The notes beneath the pieces are model-generated. The model was not told the origin of the DNA. It made no database searches and saw only the letters and a list, made by a program, of their open reading frames with translations. Position numbers and translations under genes: made by a program. Positions 25,520-34,482 of a DNA stretch of 60,080 bases are shown here, in pieces. Origin of the DNA: Phaeodactylibacter sp. (lineage in GTDB: Bacteria; Bacteroidota; Bacteroidia; Chitinophagales; Saprospiraceae); assembly GCF_022763345.1 (NCBI RefSeq), contig NZ_JALEGS010000087.1, positions 1 through 60,080 of the forward strand, read 5' to 3'. The stretch's first letter is position 1. Every line of letters starts with the position of its first letter.

Positions 25520-26191
25520 ATGGCATATTCTGAAACAGACATCCTTAAAACCTGGCAGCTTAATGCCAAGCCATGGATTGAAACACTGGAGAACGGAGAT
25601 ATCCCCTCCCGTGCACTGGCAACGAATCAAGCGATAGTGGATGCCTGCCTTAGCCTGAAACCCCAACGTGCTTTGGATATTGGGTGTGGGGAAGGCTGGC
25701 TGTGCCGGGCCCTGGCTGAAGCTGGGGTGGAAATGACCGGCCTGGATGGTGTTCCGGGGCTGATTGCAAATGCACAGCGCAAAGGCGGAGCTCAATACCT
25801 CACCTGTTCCTATGAAAAATTGCTCAGTGGGCTGCCTGAGGGGCTGAAACCCCCTTATGACCTGGCGGTTTGCAATTTCGCCTTGTTTGGAAAAGACCTG
25901 ACCGTTGCGCTCGCAGAGGTGGTGCACAGCCTGCTTACAGCGAAAGGCCGCTGGGTCATCCAAACGTTGCATCCGGATTACCCCATGGCTGCACCGCCTG
26001 GCAGCTGGGCCACTGAAGACTGGTCGGCTATGAAGCGGTCTTTCCAGTCGGGTTACGCCTGGTACCGTTGGACTAAAGCGGGCTGGCAGGAAATGCTGCA
26101 ACGTGCTGGCTTTAAAGAATTTAAATGGGAAGAGGTATACGTGGGTGAGGCTTCCTCTCCCCTTTCTCTGCTTATTGAAGCTGGAAAATAA
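25520..26191 (+). CDS. Class I SAM-dependent methyltransferase
   Basis: 223 residues from ATG 25520 (MAYSETDILKTW); an upstream in-frame start at 25475 would overlap the candidate -7 box (TATTTTCG at 25482-25489). Motif I is ALDIGCGEGWLCRALAEAG, followed by motif II with an acidic residue (GLDGVPGLI), the YDLAVCNFALFG strand, and a Rossmann-type C-terminus. It belongs to the Methyltransf_11/25 group of small-molecule or lipid methylases. The substrate cannot be told. It stands directly before tex, but a tex-specific promoter is visible in the 55-bp gap. Confidence 0.8.
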   Translation: MAYSETDILKTWQLNAKPWIETLENGDIPSRALATNQAIVDACLSLKPQRALDIGCGEGWLCRALAEAGVEMTGLDGVPGLIANAQRKGGAQYLTCSYEKLLSGLPEGLKPPYDLAVCNFALFGKDLTVALAEVVHSLLTAKGRWVIQTLHPDYPMAAPPGSWATEDWSAMKRSFQSGYAWYRWTKAGWQEMLQRAGFKEFKWEEVYVGEASSPLSLLIEAGK

Positions 26192-26214
26192 GCCTGGGTT
26201 TAGCGGAGGATGCT

Positions 26215-26223
26215 TACATTTGC
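26215..26223 (+). promoter_or_regulatory. Candidate -7 box for tex
   Basis: TACATTTGC fits TAnnTTTG well, 24 bp before the chosen ATG (26247). No clear -33 partner was seen. Confidence 0.45.
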
Positions 26224-26246
26224 CCTTCGCAAAAAACCGATACCGA

Positions 26247-28373
26247 ATGATATCCGATATCCTCCTGAAACTGGTGGCCGAACGTACCGGGCTGCCCATC
26301 CGCAAAGTCAAAAACACCCTGGAGCTCTTAGTGGACGGGGCTACCATCCCCTTCATTGCCCGTTATCGTAAGGAAGCCACAGGCTCGCTTGATGAAGTGC
26401 AGATTGCTGAAATACAGCGGGAGCACAAGCAACTGGAAGACCTCCAAAAACGCAAGGAAACCATCCTGTCGGCTATTGAAGAGCAGGGCAAGCTCACCGA
26501 TGACCTGCGCCGCCGCATTGAGCAGACCTACGACAGTACTACGCTGGAGGACCTTTATCTGCCGTATAAACGAAAGCGCAAAACCCGGGCTTCTGTGGCT
26601 CGCGAAAAAGGATTGGAGCCATTGGCCGAGCAGCTCTTCCGGCAACAGGACCGGGATGCAGAGCGGGCCGCAGCGCCTTTCCTGAATGATGAGGTGCCTA
26701 ATGAGGAAGAAGCTTTGCAGGGCGCGCGGGATATCATTGCTGAATGGATAAATGAAGATGAAAAGGCCCGTAATCTCGTGCGGGCAGCCTTTCGCCGGGA
26801 GGCGACCATCCGCTCTAAGGTGGCGCGTGGCAAAGAAGAGGAAGGCGCGAAGTACCGCGATTATTTCGATTTTGAGGAACCGCTGAAGAAATGCCCTTCC
26901 CACCGTATGCTTGCTATCCGCCGGGGAGAGGAGGAAGGTATACTGCGGGTGTATGTGACGCCCGATGAAGACGATACCATTTACCGCCTGGAACGCAAGT
27001 ACGTTGAGGGCAACGGCAGTGCTGCCCGGCAGGTGAAGGAGGCAGTGCAGGATGGCTACAAGCGCCTGCTGAGCCCAAGCATAGAAACGGAATTCCGGAA
27101 CCTCTCCAAAGCACAGGCTGATGAGGAAGCGATTGGCGTATTTGCTACCAACCTCCGGCAGTTGCTACTGACTGCTCCCCTGGGGCAAAAGCGTACCCTG
27201 GGTATTGACCCGGGTTTCCGTACCGGCTGCAAAGTGGTGGTGCTGGATGCAAGTGGCAATCTGCTGGACAATACCGCCATTTATCCTCACCCGCCTCAAA
27301 AGGATCAGTATCAGGCGATGGAGACTCTGAAGCATTTGGTGCGGCAATTTGAAATAGAAGCGATTGCTGTAGGCAATGGTACGGCGGGGCGGGAAACCCT
27401 TAGCCTTTGCCAGGCAACTGATTTCGGGCGGAAGCTGGATATTTTCTCAGTTAATGAAGCCGGAGCGTCCATTTACTCCGCCTCTGAAATCGCACGCGAG
27501 GAGTTTCCGAATGAGGATGTGACCGTGCGCGGCGCAGTCTCTATTGGCCGCCGCCTGATGGACCCGCTGGCGGAACTCGTTAAGATTGACCCTAAAAGCA
27601 TAGGCGTAGGCCAGTATCAGCACGATGTCAATCAGACCCGGTTAAAGGAAAGCCTGGATCAGGTCGTGGAAAGCGCGGTGAACTCCGTGGGCATCAACGT
27701 GAATACGGCCAGTCAGCACCTGCTTACTTATGTATCTGGTCTGGGGCCAACGCTAGCCAAAAATATCGTGACTTACCGGTCTGAAAAAGGGCCTTTCCAA
27801 TCCCGCCGGCAGTTGCTCAAAGTGCCGCGTATGGGGGAAAAGGCGTTTGAACAGGCGGCGGGCTTCCTGCGCATACGGGAGGGCAAGCATCCACTCGACA
27901 ATACCGCTGTGCACCCGGAGACGTACCCGATTGTGGAGCAGATGGCCAAAGATCTGGGCTGTACGGTACAAGATCTGATCGATCAGCCAAAATTGCGGAA
28001 GCAGATCGACCTGCGGCGCTACACATCTGAGACGGTAGGCCTGCCGACACTCAACGACATTATGAAGGAATTGGAAAAGCCGGGCCTCGACCCGCGCGGT
28101 ACCGCCAAAACCTTTGAGTTCGCCAATATTCATACCATCAATGACCTGGAAATCGGCATGGTGGTGCCGGGCATCGTCAATAACATCACCAATTTTGGTG
28201 CCTTTGTGGATATAGGGATCAAGGAGAGTGGCCTGGTGCACATCAGTCAGCTCGCCAACAAGTTTGTGAAAAATCCGGCCGATGTGGTCACCCTGAATCA
28301 GGAGGTTATGGTCAAAGTGATGGACGTGGATCTGAAGCGGGGGCGGGTGCAGTTGTCAATGAAGGCGGTGTAG
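26247..28373 (+). CDS. tex: Tex family S1 RNA-binding transcription accessory protein
   Basis: 708 residues from ATG 26247 (MISDILLKLV); an earlier in-frame start at 26103 lies inside the previous gene and before the promoter. The N-terminal helical domain reads PIRKVKNTLELL and IPFIARYRKE (the IPFIARYRKE block is a Tex hallmark). The YqgF-like RNase H fold contains TLGIDPGFRTGCKVVVLD. Helix-hairpin-helix segments follow (HLLTYVSGLGPTLAKNIVTY), and the C-terminal S1 domain covers about residues 625-700 (VPGIVNNITNFGAFVDIGI, GLVHISQLA). Tex binds RNA and modulates transcription or RNA turnover; the exact role is not settled. It converges with gntK, 2 bp apart. Confidence 0.93.
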   Translation: MISDILLKLVAERTGLPIRKVKNTLELLVDGATIPFIARYRKEATGSLDEVQIAEIQREHKQLEDLQKRKETILSAIEEQGKLTDDLRRRIEQTYDSTTLEDLYLPYKRKRKTRASVAREKGLEPLAEQLFRQQDRDAERAAAPFLNDEVPNEEEALQGARDIIAEWINEDEKARNLVRAAFRREATIRSKVARGKEEEGAKYRDYFDFEEPLKKCPSHRMLAIRRGEEEGILRVYVTPDEDDTIYRLERKYVEGNGSAARQVKEAVQDGYKRLLSPSIETEFRNLSKAQADEEAIGVFATNLRQLLLTAPLGQKRTLGIDPGFRTGCKVVVLDASGNLLDNTAIYPHPPQKDQYQAMETLKHLVRQFEIEAIAVGNGTAGRETLSLCQATDFGRKLDIFSVNEAGASIYSASEIAREEFPNEDVTVRGAVSIGRRLMDPLAELVKIDPKSIGVGQYQHDVNQTRLKESLDQVVESAVNSVGINVNTASQHLLTYVSGLGPTLAKNIVTYRSEKGPFQSRRQLLKVPRMGEKAFEQAAGFLRIREGKHPLDNTAVHPETYPIVEQMAKDLGCTVQDLIDQPKLRKQIDLRRYTSETVGLPTLNDIMKELEKPGLDPRGTAKTFEFANIHTINDLEIGMVVPGIVNNITNFGAFVDIGIKESGLVHISQLANKFVKNPADVVTLNQEVMVKVMDVDLKRGRVQLSMKAV

Positions 28374-28375
28374 GA

Positions 28376-28867
28376 TCACAACACCCGCTCCCGCAACCGC
28401 GCCACCAATACCTCCGGAGCCGCATCAATACTTAACACCACCGCATCAGCAGGCGGCTCAAGCGCATCAAACTGAGATTGCAGCAGGGCCGGGGGCATGA
28501 AGTGGTCCTTGCGGGCTTCCATCCGGGATTTGACCAGGTCGTAGCTGCCTTCCAGGTAGACCCAGGTGGCTTGGGCTTCTATACCGGCGCTGAGGGTGGC
28601 TCTGTACCGGGCCTTGAGAGCAGAACAGGCCAGCACCAGGGACTGCCCCGCTTCGAGCTTTTCGACAACGAACCGGTGTATGGCTGCCAGCCAGTCCGCC
28701 CGGTCTTCGTCCGTCAGCGGCTGCCCGGCGGCCATCTTTTCGACGTTGGCATCGGGGTGGAAATCGTCCCCATCGTAGAAGGGGAGGCCTGTGGCTTCGG
28801 CAAACTGCCGCCCAATGGTTGACTTCCCACTTCCTGCGACGCCCATGATGTAGATGACCTGGCTCAT
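28376..28867 (-). CDS. gntK: Gluconokinase (GntK family)
   Basis: 163 residues. The Walker A loop is GVAGSGKST at residues 9-17, followed by GLPFYDGDDFHPDANVEKM, which is characteristic of the thermoresistant gluconokinase family, and then GQPLTDEDRADWLAAI. It phosphorylates gluconate to 6-phosphogluconate in the cytosol. Length is normal. It is the last gene in a long minus-strand run, 30 bp after the aldo/keto reductase gene. No gluconate permease or dehydrogenase lies nearby. Confidence 0.88.
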   Translation of the reverse strand: MSQVIYIMGVAGSGKSTIGRQFAEATGLPFYDGDDFHPDANVEKMAAGQPLTDEDRADWLAAIHRFVVEKLEAGQSLVLACSALKARYRATLSAGIEAQATWVYLEGSYDLVKSRMEARKDHFMPPALLQSQFDALEPPADAVVLSIDAAPEVLVARLRERVL

Positions 28868-28897
28868 AGGTTCAGTAATGTGTTGAGAACAAAAGGG

Positions 28898-29884
28898 CTA
28901 CCAAAGTTGGTGCACAAGCGGTTTGATATCCGCTTCGTAAAGCCCCTGTATCTTTTTTAGTACGTCATCACTCAGGGGTGCTGCTTCGGCTGCCGCCAGG
29001 TTGCTGTCAACTTGCTCGGCACGAGATGCACCGGGGATGATGGTGCTCACCTCCGGGCGGCGCAGAATCCATTGCAGAGCTGCATGGGTGAGGGGGTAGC
29101 CTTCCGGCAAAAAGCCTTCGATTTTGTCTACTGCTTCCAACCCTGTTTCAAACGGGATGCCCGCGAAAGTCTCCCCTTTGTCAAACCATTCCCCATTGCG
29201 GTTACCGTGGCGGTGGTCGCCTGCTCCGAAGGTGGAGGATTTGGAAAACTTACCGGTTAGCAGCCCGCTGGCCAGGGGCACACGTACAATAATCCCAACA
29301 TTTTTGGCCTGTGCCGCTCCGAAAAAGTGCTCCTCCGGGCGCTGCCGGAACATGTTGTAGATGATCTGCACGCTGGCCACGTTGTCATATTCCAGTGCTT
29401 TCATCGCTTGTTCCACCTTTTCCACGCTTACGCCAAGGTGCGCGATTTTGCCTTCTGCTTTGAGGTCCTCAAAAAGACCGAAAATTTCGGGCCGGTAGTA
29501 GACTTCCCAGGGCGGGCAATGGAGCTGTATGAGGTCGATTTGCTCCAGGCCAAGGCGTTTCAGGGAGTCTTCTACATAGCCCCGCAACGCTTTTGGCGTA
29601 TAGCCCTCGCTGACATGGGGATTGATCTGCCGGCCGCATTTGGTGGCCACGTAGATGCGCTCGTCGGATTCCCGGACCGCTTTGCCTACCGCTTTTTCAC
29701 TTTCACCGGCTTCGTACACATCGGCGGTATCAATGAAGTTGACGCCCTGATCGATGGCGCTACGAAGGATGGACTGTGCCAGATCGTGGTGGAAGCCGCT
29801 GCCCCATTTCCCGCCTACCTGCCAGGTGCCCAGGCTGATGGTGGAGATGTTGAATCCGGTCTTTCCTAAGGTTCTGTATTGCAT
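28898..29884 (-). CDS. Aldo/keto reductase
   Basis: 328 residues. The chain opens MQYRTLGKTGFNISTISLGT, as in the AKR 'general stress protein 69/YhdN' group. FIDTADVYEAGESEKAVGKA contains the catalytic Asp-Tyr pair (D and Y), Lys lies in VATKCGR and His in LIQLHCP, so the AKR tetrad is intact. The NADPH-binding C-terminus reads IIPGASRAEQVDSNL. It reduces or oxidises carbonyls on sugars or small metabolites; the substrate cannot be told. It is 3 bp after the DUF1697 gene, so the two are cotranscribed. Confidence 0.9.
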   Translation of the reverse strand: MQYRTLGKTGFNISTISLGTWQVGGKWGSGFHHDLAQSILRSAIDQGVNFIDTADVYEAGESEKAVGKAVRESDERIYVATKCGRQINPHVSEGYTPKALRGYVEDSLKRLGLEQIDLIQLHCPPWEVYYRPEIFGLFEDLKAEGKIAHLGVSVEKVEQAMKALEYDNVASVQIIYNMFRQRPEEHFFGAAQAKNVGIIVRVPLASGLLTGKFSKSSTFGAGDHRHGNRNGEWFDKGETFAGIPFETGLEAVDKIEGFLPEGYPLTHAALQWILRRPEVSTIIPGASRAEQVDSNLAAAEAAPLSDDVLKKIQGLYEADIKPLVHQLW

Positions 29885-29887
29885 AAT

Positions 29888-30439
29888 TCAAGGTTGTGCT
29901 TGCCCGGTCATCTCTAGCAGCTTTAGGATGGTTTTCCAGTTGCGGGTGGTGGCGGGCACTTTCAGTTTGCGTTCTATAAAGTTGTTGTTGAGTTTGGCAC
30001 GACCGTACCCTTTTGGGCAGTGCAAGTACACGGCTTTGCCCTTAAGCTCGAAGTGCTCATCGGGGAAGGACAGTCTGGTAAAGGCCTTAGCCGCCTCCAC
30101 TTCCGGGACAGTCTCCAAAAAGGTCACCAACATACGGGCAGGATCAGCGGCCGCAGCTTGCGGAAATGGGTTGCCCACTGCCACATGTTGCAGCTCCTCT
30201 GAGCTGACCACCAGCGTAGGGACCTCAAAACCGTATGCTTCCAGGATTTTCCCCTTAATCGTGGCAGCGAGGTGTCCCTCAGGGGCAGCCGGGCTTTCGA
30301 ACGTAATATTCCCACTTTGGATGTAGGTTTGCACGTCGCCCAGCTTCAGGTCGCTGAGGTGCACCCGCAGGTCAGCCATCTTGATTTTCTTTTGCCCGCT
30401 GACATTAATGCCACGCAGCAAAGCGATGTACTTCGGCAT
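29888..30439 (-). CDS. DUF1697 protein
   Basis: 183 residues. It opens MPKYIALLRGINVSGQKKIK, then MADLRVHLSDLKLGDVQTYI and QSGNITFES, the standard N-terminal signature of DUF1697, and the chain keeps the usual length. No signal peptide and no membrane segment. The function of the family is not established. The gene lies 6 bp after the GH3 gene and 3 bp before the aldo/keto reductase gene, so all three probably share one mRNA; a link to sugar breakdown is only suggested by this context. Confidence 0.88.
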   Translation of the reverse strand: MPKYIALLRGINVSGQKKIKMADLRVHLSDLKLGDVQTYIQSGNITFESPAAPEGHLAATIKGKILEAYGFEVPTLVVSSEELQHVAVGNPFPQAAAADPARMLVTFLETVPEVEAAKAFTRLSFPDEHFELKGKAVYLHCPKGYGRAKLNNNFIERKLKVPATTRNWKTILKLLEMTGQAQP

Positions 30440-30445
30440 AGCTGG

Positions 30446-32686
30446 TTATTTCCACTCAATAATCGTCTGCAGCAGGTCGCTGGAGTTCGGCCCCACCATG
30501 ATGTCAAAAGTGCCGGGCTCGGTGACAAATTGGCCATCAGGCATGTAGAAGCCCAGCTCTTGTGGCGTCAGCCGGAAGGCAACCGTTCGGCTCTCGCCGG
30601 GTTGCAGCATCAGCTTCTCAAACCCTTTCAGTTCCTTGGTGGGGCGTACCACGCTTGCTGCCCGGTCCCGGATGTAGAGCTGAACAACCTCTTCCCCGGC
30701 CCGGTCGCCGGTATTGGTTAGCTTAACCGTTACCTCTACAGACTGCCCGCGTAGATTTGCCCGGAGGTTATCGTAGGCAAAGGTAGTATAGCTTAGCCCA
30801 TAGCCAAATGGGAAAAGCGGGCTGAGGGGCGAGTCGATGTAGTGGGTGTAAAAGACATCTCCCTTAGTATTGGGGCGGCCGGTATTGTGCATATTGTAGT
30901 GGATGGGGACCTGTCCGAGATTGCGGGGGAAGGTCATTGGCAGCTTGCCACTCGGGTTGTAGTCGCCGTACAGCACCTGGGCGACGGCATGGCCGGTTTG
31001 AGAACCCAACTGCCATGCTTCCACGATAGCCGGGATGCGCTCTGCGGCCCATGGAATGGTCAGCGGGCGGCCATTGTTGAGCACCAGCACAACGTTGGGA
31101 TTGTTTTCGTAGATTTTTTCCAAAAGTTCCTGCTGCAGGCCGGGCAGGCTGATATCGGTGCGGCTGCGGGCTTCTCCGCTCATAAAGCCATGTTCGCCGA
31201 GTACCATGATGACAACATCGGCATTCTGAGCGGCCTCAATCGCTTCCGCCATACCGGTCCGGTCGGTGGTGTTGACTTCCACCGGGGTCACAAAAGTGGG
31301 TTCATTGGACCAGAGCTTTGGCCCCTCTGCAAAGGTGATTTCATTGCCTTCATAGGCAGAAAGCCCTTCTAAGACGGAGACAGCGGTACCATCATCGGAG
31401 CCGATGCGCCAGCTGCCGAGAGGACTGGTTTTGTCATTGGCGAGCTGGCCGATCAGGGTGATTTTAAGACCTTCCTTTTTCAGGGGGAGCAGGTTGCCTT
31501 CATTTTTGAGCAGCACAATCGATTTCTTAGCCATATCCAGGACGGCATCCTGATGAGCCTCATTGTAGAGGAGTGCTTCTTCCCGCTCCTCGTTGCAGTA
31601 CCGGTACGGGTCTTCAAACAGCCCCAGCATATACTTGGCGCGAAGGATACGGCGCACAGCGTCATCAACCAGGGATTCACTGACGGCACCAGACTCCACG
31701 AGATCCTGTAGGTGATTGATGTAAGCGTAGGACTCCATATCTATATCGGAGCCTGCCGTGACAGCTTGCTTAGCCGCAGCCTTCAGGTCTTCAGAATAGC
31801 CATGTTCTTCCATCTCGGCAATGGAGGCCCAGTCCGAGACCACTACTCCTTCAAAGCCCCACTTACCTTTCAGTAAATCCCGTTGCAGGTAGCTGCTGCC
31901 GGTCACCGGCTGTCCGTTGAGGAGGTTAAAGCCATTCATAAAACTGCCAACGCCTGCCTCGACGGCTGCCCGGAATGGGGGCAGGACGGTGTTGTGCAGG
32001 GTTGCCGTACCGATGTCTGCAGTGTAATAATCCAAGCCAGACTGGGCAAACCCGTAGCCGGCAAAGTGTTTGGCGCAAGCCATGATAGTGTTGTTGGCGC
32101 TGAGGTCTTCGCCCTGAAAACCCCGGATACGCGCGGCAGCAATAGCACTGCCGAGGTAAGTGTCCTCCCCGCCGCCTTCCATGACCCGGCCCCAGCGGGC
32201 ATCACGGGAGATGTCCATCATGGGGGCAAAGGTCCAGCTGACGCCGGTCGCTGAAGCTTCAGTAGCAGCCATACGGGCGGAGGCTTCAATGGCTTTAAGG
32301 TCCCAGCTGGCGGCTTCTGCCAATGGGATGGGGGCCAGGGTCTTGTAGCCATGGATGATATCGGAAGCGAAAATCAGCGGAATGCCCAGGCGCGACTCCT
32401 CAACGACCAGCTTTTGCATAGCCCGGACTTCCTCTACGCCCCGTACATTCAGCACGGAACCCACCCTGCCATTGCGGAGGTCTTCGTATTTGCGTTTGGC
32501 GTTTCCAGCGGAAGGAGCAGGCCCTGTGGCTTCCCAAAAACCGCTGTACTGATTCATTTGCCCGACCTTTTCCTCCAGCGTCATTTTAGAGAGCAAGTCC
32601 TCGATAAATTGATCCATATTGTCGGTTTGTGCCTGTGCAGCGCATAGCCATGCTGCCGCCAGTATAGATAGGAGTGTCTTTTGCAT
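30446..32686 (-). CDS. Periplasmic beta-glucosidase, GH3 family (BglX-like)
   Basis: 746 residues with a signal peptide (LLSILAAAWLCAAQAQ). The TIM-barrel-like domain contains MTLEEKVGQMNQYSG, DIIHGYKTLAPIPLAEAASW and KHFAGYG. The nucleophile is D285 in VVVSDWASI. The alpha/beta sandwich (LLPLKKEGLKITLIGQLAND) and the C-terminal fibronectin-like domain (VEVTVKLTNTGDRAGEEVVQ) are complete, so the length matches BglX (about 765). It hydrolyses beta-glucosides or cello-/xylo-oligosaccharides in the periplasm; BglX has a broad range. It sits in a minus-strand cluster with aldo/keto reductase and gluconokinase. Confidence 0.92.
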   Translation of the reverse strand: MQKTLLSILAAAWLCAAQAQTDNMDQFIEDLLSKMTLEEKVGQMNQYSGFWEATGPAPSAGNAKRKYEDLRNGRVGSVLNVRGVEEVRAMQKLVVEESRLGIPLIFASDIIHGYKTLAPIPLAEAASWDLKAIEASARMAATEASATGVSWTFAPMMDISRDARWGRVMEGGGEDTYLGSAIAAARIRGFQGEDLSANNTIMACAKHFAGYGFAQSGLDYYTADIGTATLHNTVLPPFRAAVEAGVGSFMNGFNLLNGQPVTGSSYLQRDLLKGKWGFEGVVVSDWASIAEMEEHGYSEDLKAAAKQAVTAGSDIDMESYAYINHLQDLVESGAVSESLVDDAVRRILRAKYMLGLFEDPYRYCNEEREEALLYNEAHQDAVLDMAKKSIVLLKNEGNLLPLKKEGLKITLIGQLANDKTSPLGSWRIGSDDGTAVSVLEGLSAYEGNEITFAEGPKLWSNEPTFVTPVEVNTTDRTGMAEAIEAAQNADVVIMVLGEHGFMSGEARSRTDISLPGLQQELLEKIYENNPNVVLVLNNGRPLTIPWAAERIPAIVEAWQLGSQTGHAVAQVLYGDYNPSGKLPMTFPRNLGQVPIHYNMHNTGRPNTKGDVFYTHYIDSPLSPLFPFGYGLSYTTFAYDNLRANLRGQSVEVTVKLTNTGDRAGEEVVQLYIRDRAASVVRPTKELKGFEKLMLQPGESRTVAFRLTPQELGFYMPDGQFVTEPGTFDIMVGPNSSDLLQTIIEWK

Positions 32687-32703
32687 AGAAGTAACCTGGT
32701 TTT

Positions 32704-33747
32704 TTATGAAATTGGTAAAAGAGCCGATGCGGCGAGTAGTTTTCCTGAACTTTTATGCTGTACCTCAATCCGGCACTTTATGTTTTCTGAATCTGGTAAA
32801 GCATTAATGGGTAAAGATAGAGACAGCGGCTTAGAGATCGGGAATTGGTGAAATTTATTACTTGAAATAACACCGATTAATTCCCGGCGGACTTCCACCT
32901 GGCCGCTATTGTTAAGGTAGTCTGAGCCGGGGCTCAGCAGCGGGTTGCCGGCCTGATCAAAAAACCGGGCTTTCACGATCGTCCGGGTTTGATTGGTAAT
33001 TTGCCCGGCAATCGAAATATTGAAGTAAAAAGTGCCATCCCGAAAAGAACGGGAAAAATTAACCTCCTGAAGGCGCGCTTCTGGACTGGCAACAGGTGGC
33101 AGAAAAACTTTGGTGTTCAGCTTGTCCGTGGAAAGGGTAAGCGATTGAGCAATGGACGAGCCTGGCGTTTGGGCAGGAAGGCTAAGTTCTGCAGAAACGG
33201 CATCAAGGGTTTTTCGGGGGAGCTTGAAAGTTTGTAGCCCTTTAATAATATCCTCTTTGCTTGCCAGTTGGCTGATGTCAGCGTAAGCGACCGCTGTGCC
33301 CGGCTGAGGGGATAGCGGAACCGGCGTGTCGCTGTCTTCATCCTCCAGGAGCTCATACCCCACCACTACGCCAGTAGCCAGTAGGGCACCGAGTACGGCT
33401 GCATTTCTTGGGTTGCGCAAAGCTGTTTTCCCATATTGTGCAAACTGCCGCATCTGAGCGGGCGTAGCGGTTTTAGAAAATCGTATTGCCAGCCGGGCAT
33501 TCGGACTGATCTGTCCTACCCGCTGTAAGTCATCAGCAGAAGAAATGACCGTTCGCCTGATGGCCTGATTGCCGAATGGGCTGGCGTTGTTCACCACGAG
33601 GGCTTTGTCGCTTTCAGCCGTGACGATATACCGGGCCAGGTCATCCATGGTGACCGGACCAGCCGGTGCTACTGTTGGGGCTCCACTGCCACCGCCGCAA
33701 GCCTGTAGCAGGGCTGCCGTGAGCAAGAGGTAAAAGGGTAGTCGCAT
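32704..33747 (-). CDS. Lipoprotein of unknown function with internal hydrophobic segment
   Basis: 347 residues. The lipobox is LLQAC, followed by a Gly-rich spacer (GGGSGAP). Residues about 100-132 contain AVLGALLATGVVVGYELLE, a possible membrane or amphipathic segment, directly followed by acidic EDEDSD. The C-terminal half is beta-rich (TFYFNISIAGQ, VKARFFDQAGNPLLSPGS, IKCRIEVQHKSSG), like a binding domain. No family recognised. It lies 17 bp before the GH3 gene and 6 bp after the EAD-like/TPR gene, so it may act with either. Start chosen at ATG 33747. Confidence 0.65.
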   Translation of the reverse strand: MRLPFYLLLTAALLQACGGGSGAPTVAPAGPVTMDDLARYIVTAESDKALVVNNASPFGNQAIRRTVISSADDLQRVGQISPNARLAIRFSKTATPAQMRQFAQYGKTALRNPRNAAVLGALLATGVVVGYELLEDEDSDTPVPLSPQPGTAVAYADISQLASKEDIIKGLQTFKLPRKTLDAVSAELSLPAQTPGSSIAQSLTLSTDKLNTKVFLPPVASPEARLQEVNFSRSFRDGTFYFNISIAGQITNQTRTIVKARFFDQAGNPLLSPGSDYLNNSGQVEVRRELIGVISSNKFHQFPISKPLSLSLPINALPDSENIKCRIEVQHKSSGKLLAASALLPIS

Positions 33748-33753
33748 AGTTTA

Positions 33754-34425
33754 TCAGTTTTTGCAATGCTTCTCTAATAAGGCGTCAGCAATGGGGAAGC
33801 CCATGTTTTGCACTTCCTTCCAGTCTGCGCAGGCCTGTTGTGTATCCTGGTAAAAGTGGATATACAGATAGCCTCGGTTGGTAAGGGCCAAAGGATGGTT
33901 TGGCGAGATACGAAGGGCCGTATTCAGGTCTTCCAGGGCTTGTTCCCAGTCGGGATTACGCTGCTGCATGAGCAGGGCGGCCCGTTCAATATAGGCCTCA
34001 GTGAATGCTGGCTCTTTGTGGATGACGCTGGTGAAGGTCTTTATCGCTTTCGAAGTTTTTCCGCTCCGGCGTTCATTAATGCCTAGCAGGAACAAATCGA
34101 CTTTCTCCCGGTGTTCTGTATCAAAAAGTTTGGCCTGTCCGTCCGGGTCTTGTTCCCATTTGCGGAAGAAGTCGAGCAGCTTGATTGCTTTTTGCATGAG
34201 CTGCTCGCGTTTTATATGTGTGGACTCACTCTGCTGTTCTGAAGACAGCCAGAGTTCGCCTTCCAACCCCCTGATCTCCGCCTGAAGCCGACGGGCAGAA
34301 AAGGCCACGGGCAACCATTGCTGTTGTTCGGCACTGAACTGTAACCGCTCAACGGCTTCTTTTAGCCGGCCATCAGCCAGGATAAACCGGATGGATTTTG
34401 CCGTAGGAAGGTTGGGGCGTGGCAT
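33754..34425 (-). CDS. EAD11-like plus TPR protein
   Basis: 223 residues, no signal peptide. Residues about 9-88 resemble effector-associated domain 11 (EAD11), whose members carry an ADGRLKEAVERL-like opening, a charged helix with a run of Arg/Glu and an ending such as AIKLLDFF; here the opening is SIRFILADGRLKEAVERLQF and the end KREQLMQKAIKLLDFF. The rest (about 105-215) is TPR helices (AYIERAALLMQQRNPDWEQA, LTNRGYLYIHF). EADs act as adaptors in prokaryotic conflict/cell-death systems. The match is by eye and is an inference. It is 6 bp from the downstream lipoprotein gene, with which it is probably cotranscribed. Confidence 0.6.
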   Translation of the reverse strand: MPRPNLPTAKSIRFILADGRLKEAVERLQFSAEQQQWLPVAFSARRLQAEIRGLEGELWLSSEQQSESTHIKREQLMQKAIKLLDFFRKWEQDPDGQAKLFDTEHREKVDLFLLGINERRSGKTSKAIKTFTSVIHKEPAFTEAYIERAALLMQQRNPDWEQALEDLNTALRISPNHPLALTNRGYLYIHFYQDTQQACADWKEVQNMGFPIADALLEKHCKN

Positions 34426-34482
34426 TGCTTAGGTTTTTCGCCCCCATAATACGAAATTCCCGGTAAATTTCAACCCAATTAG

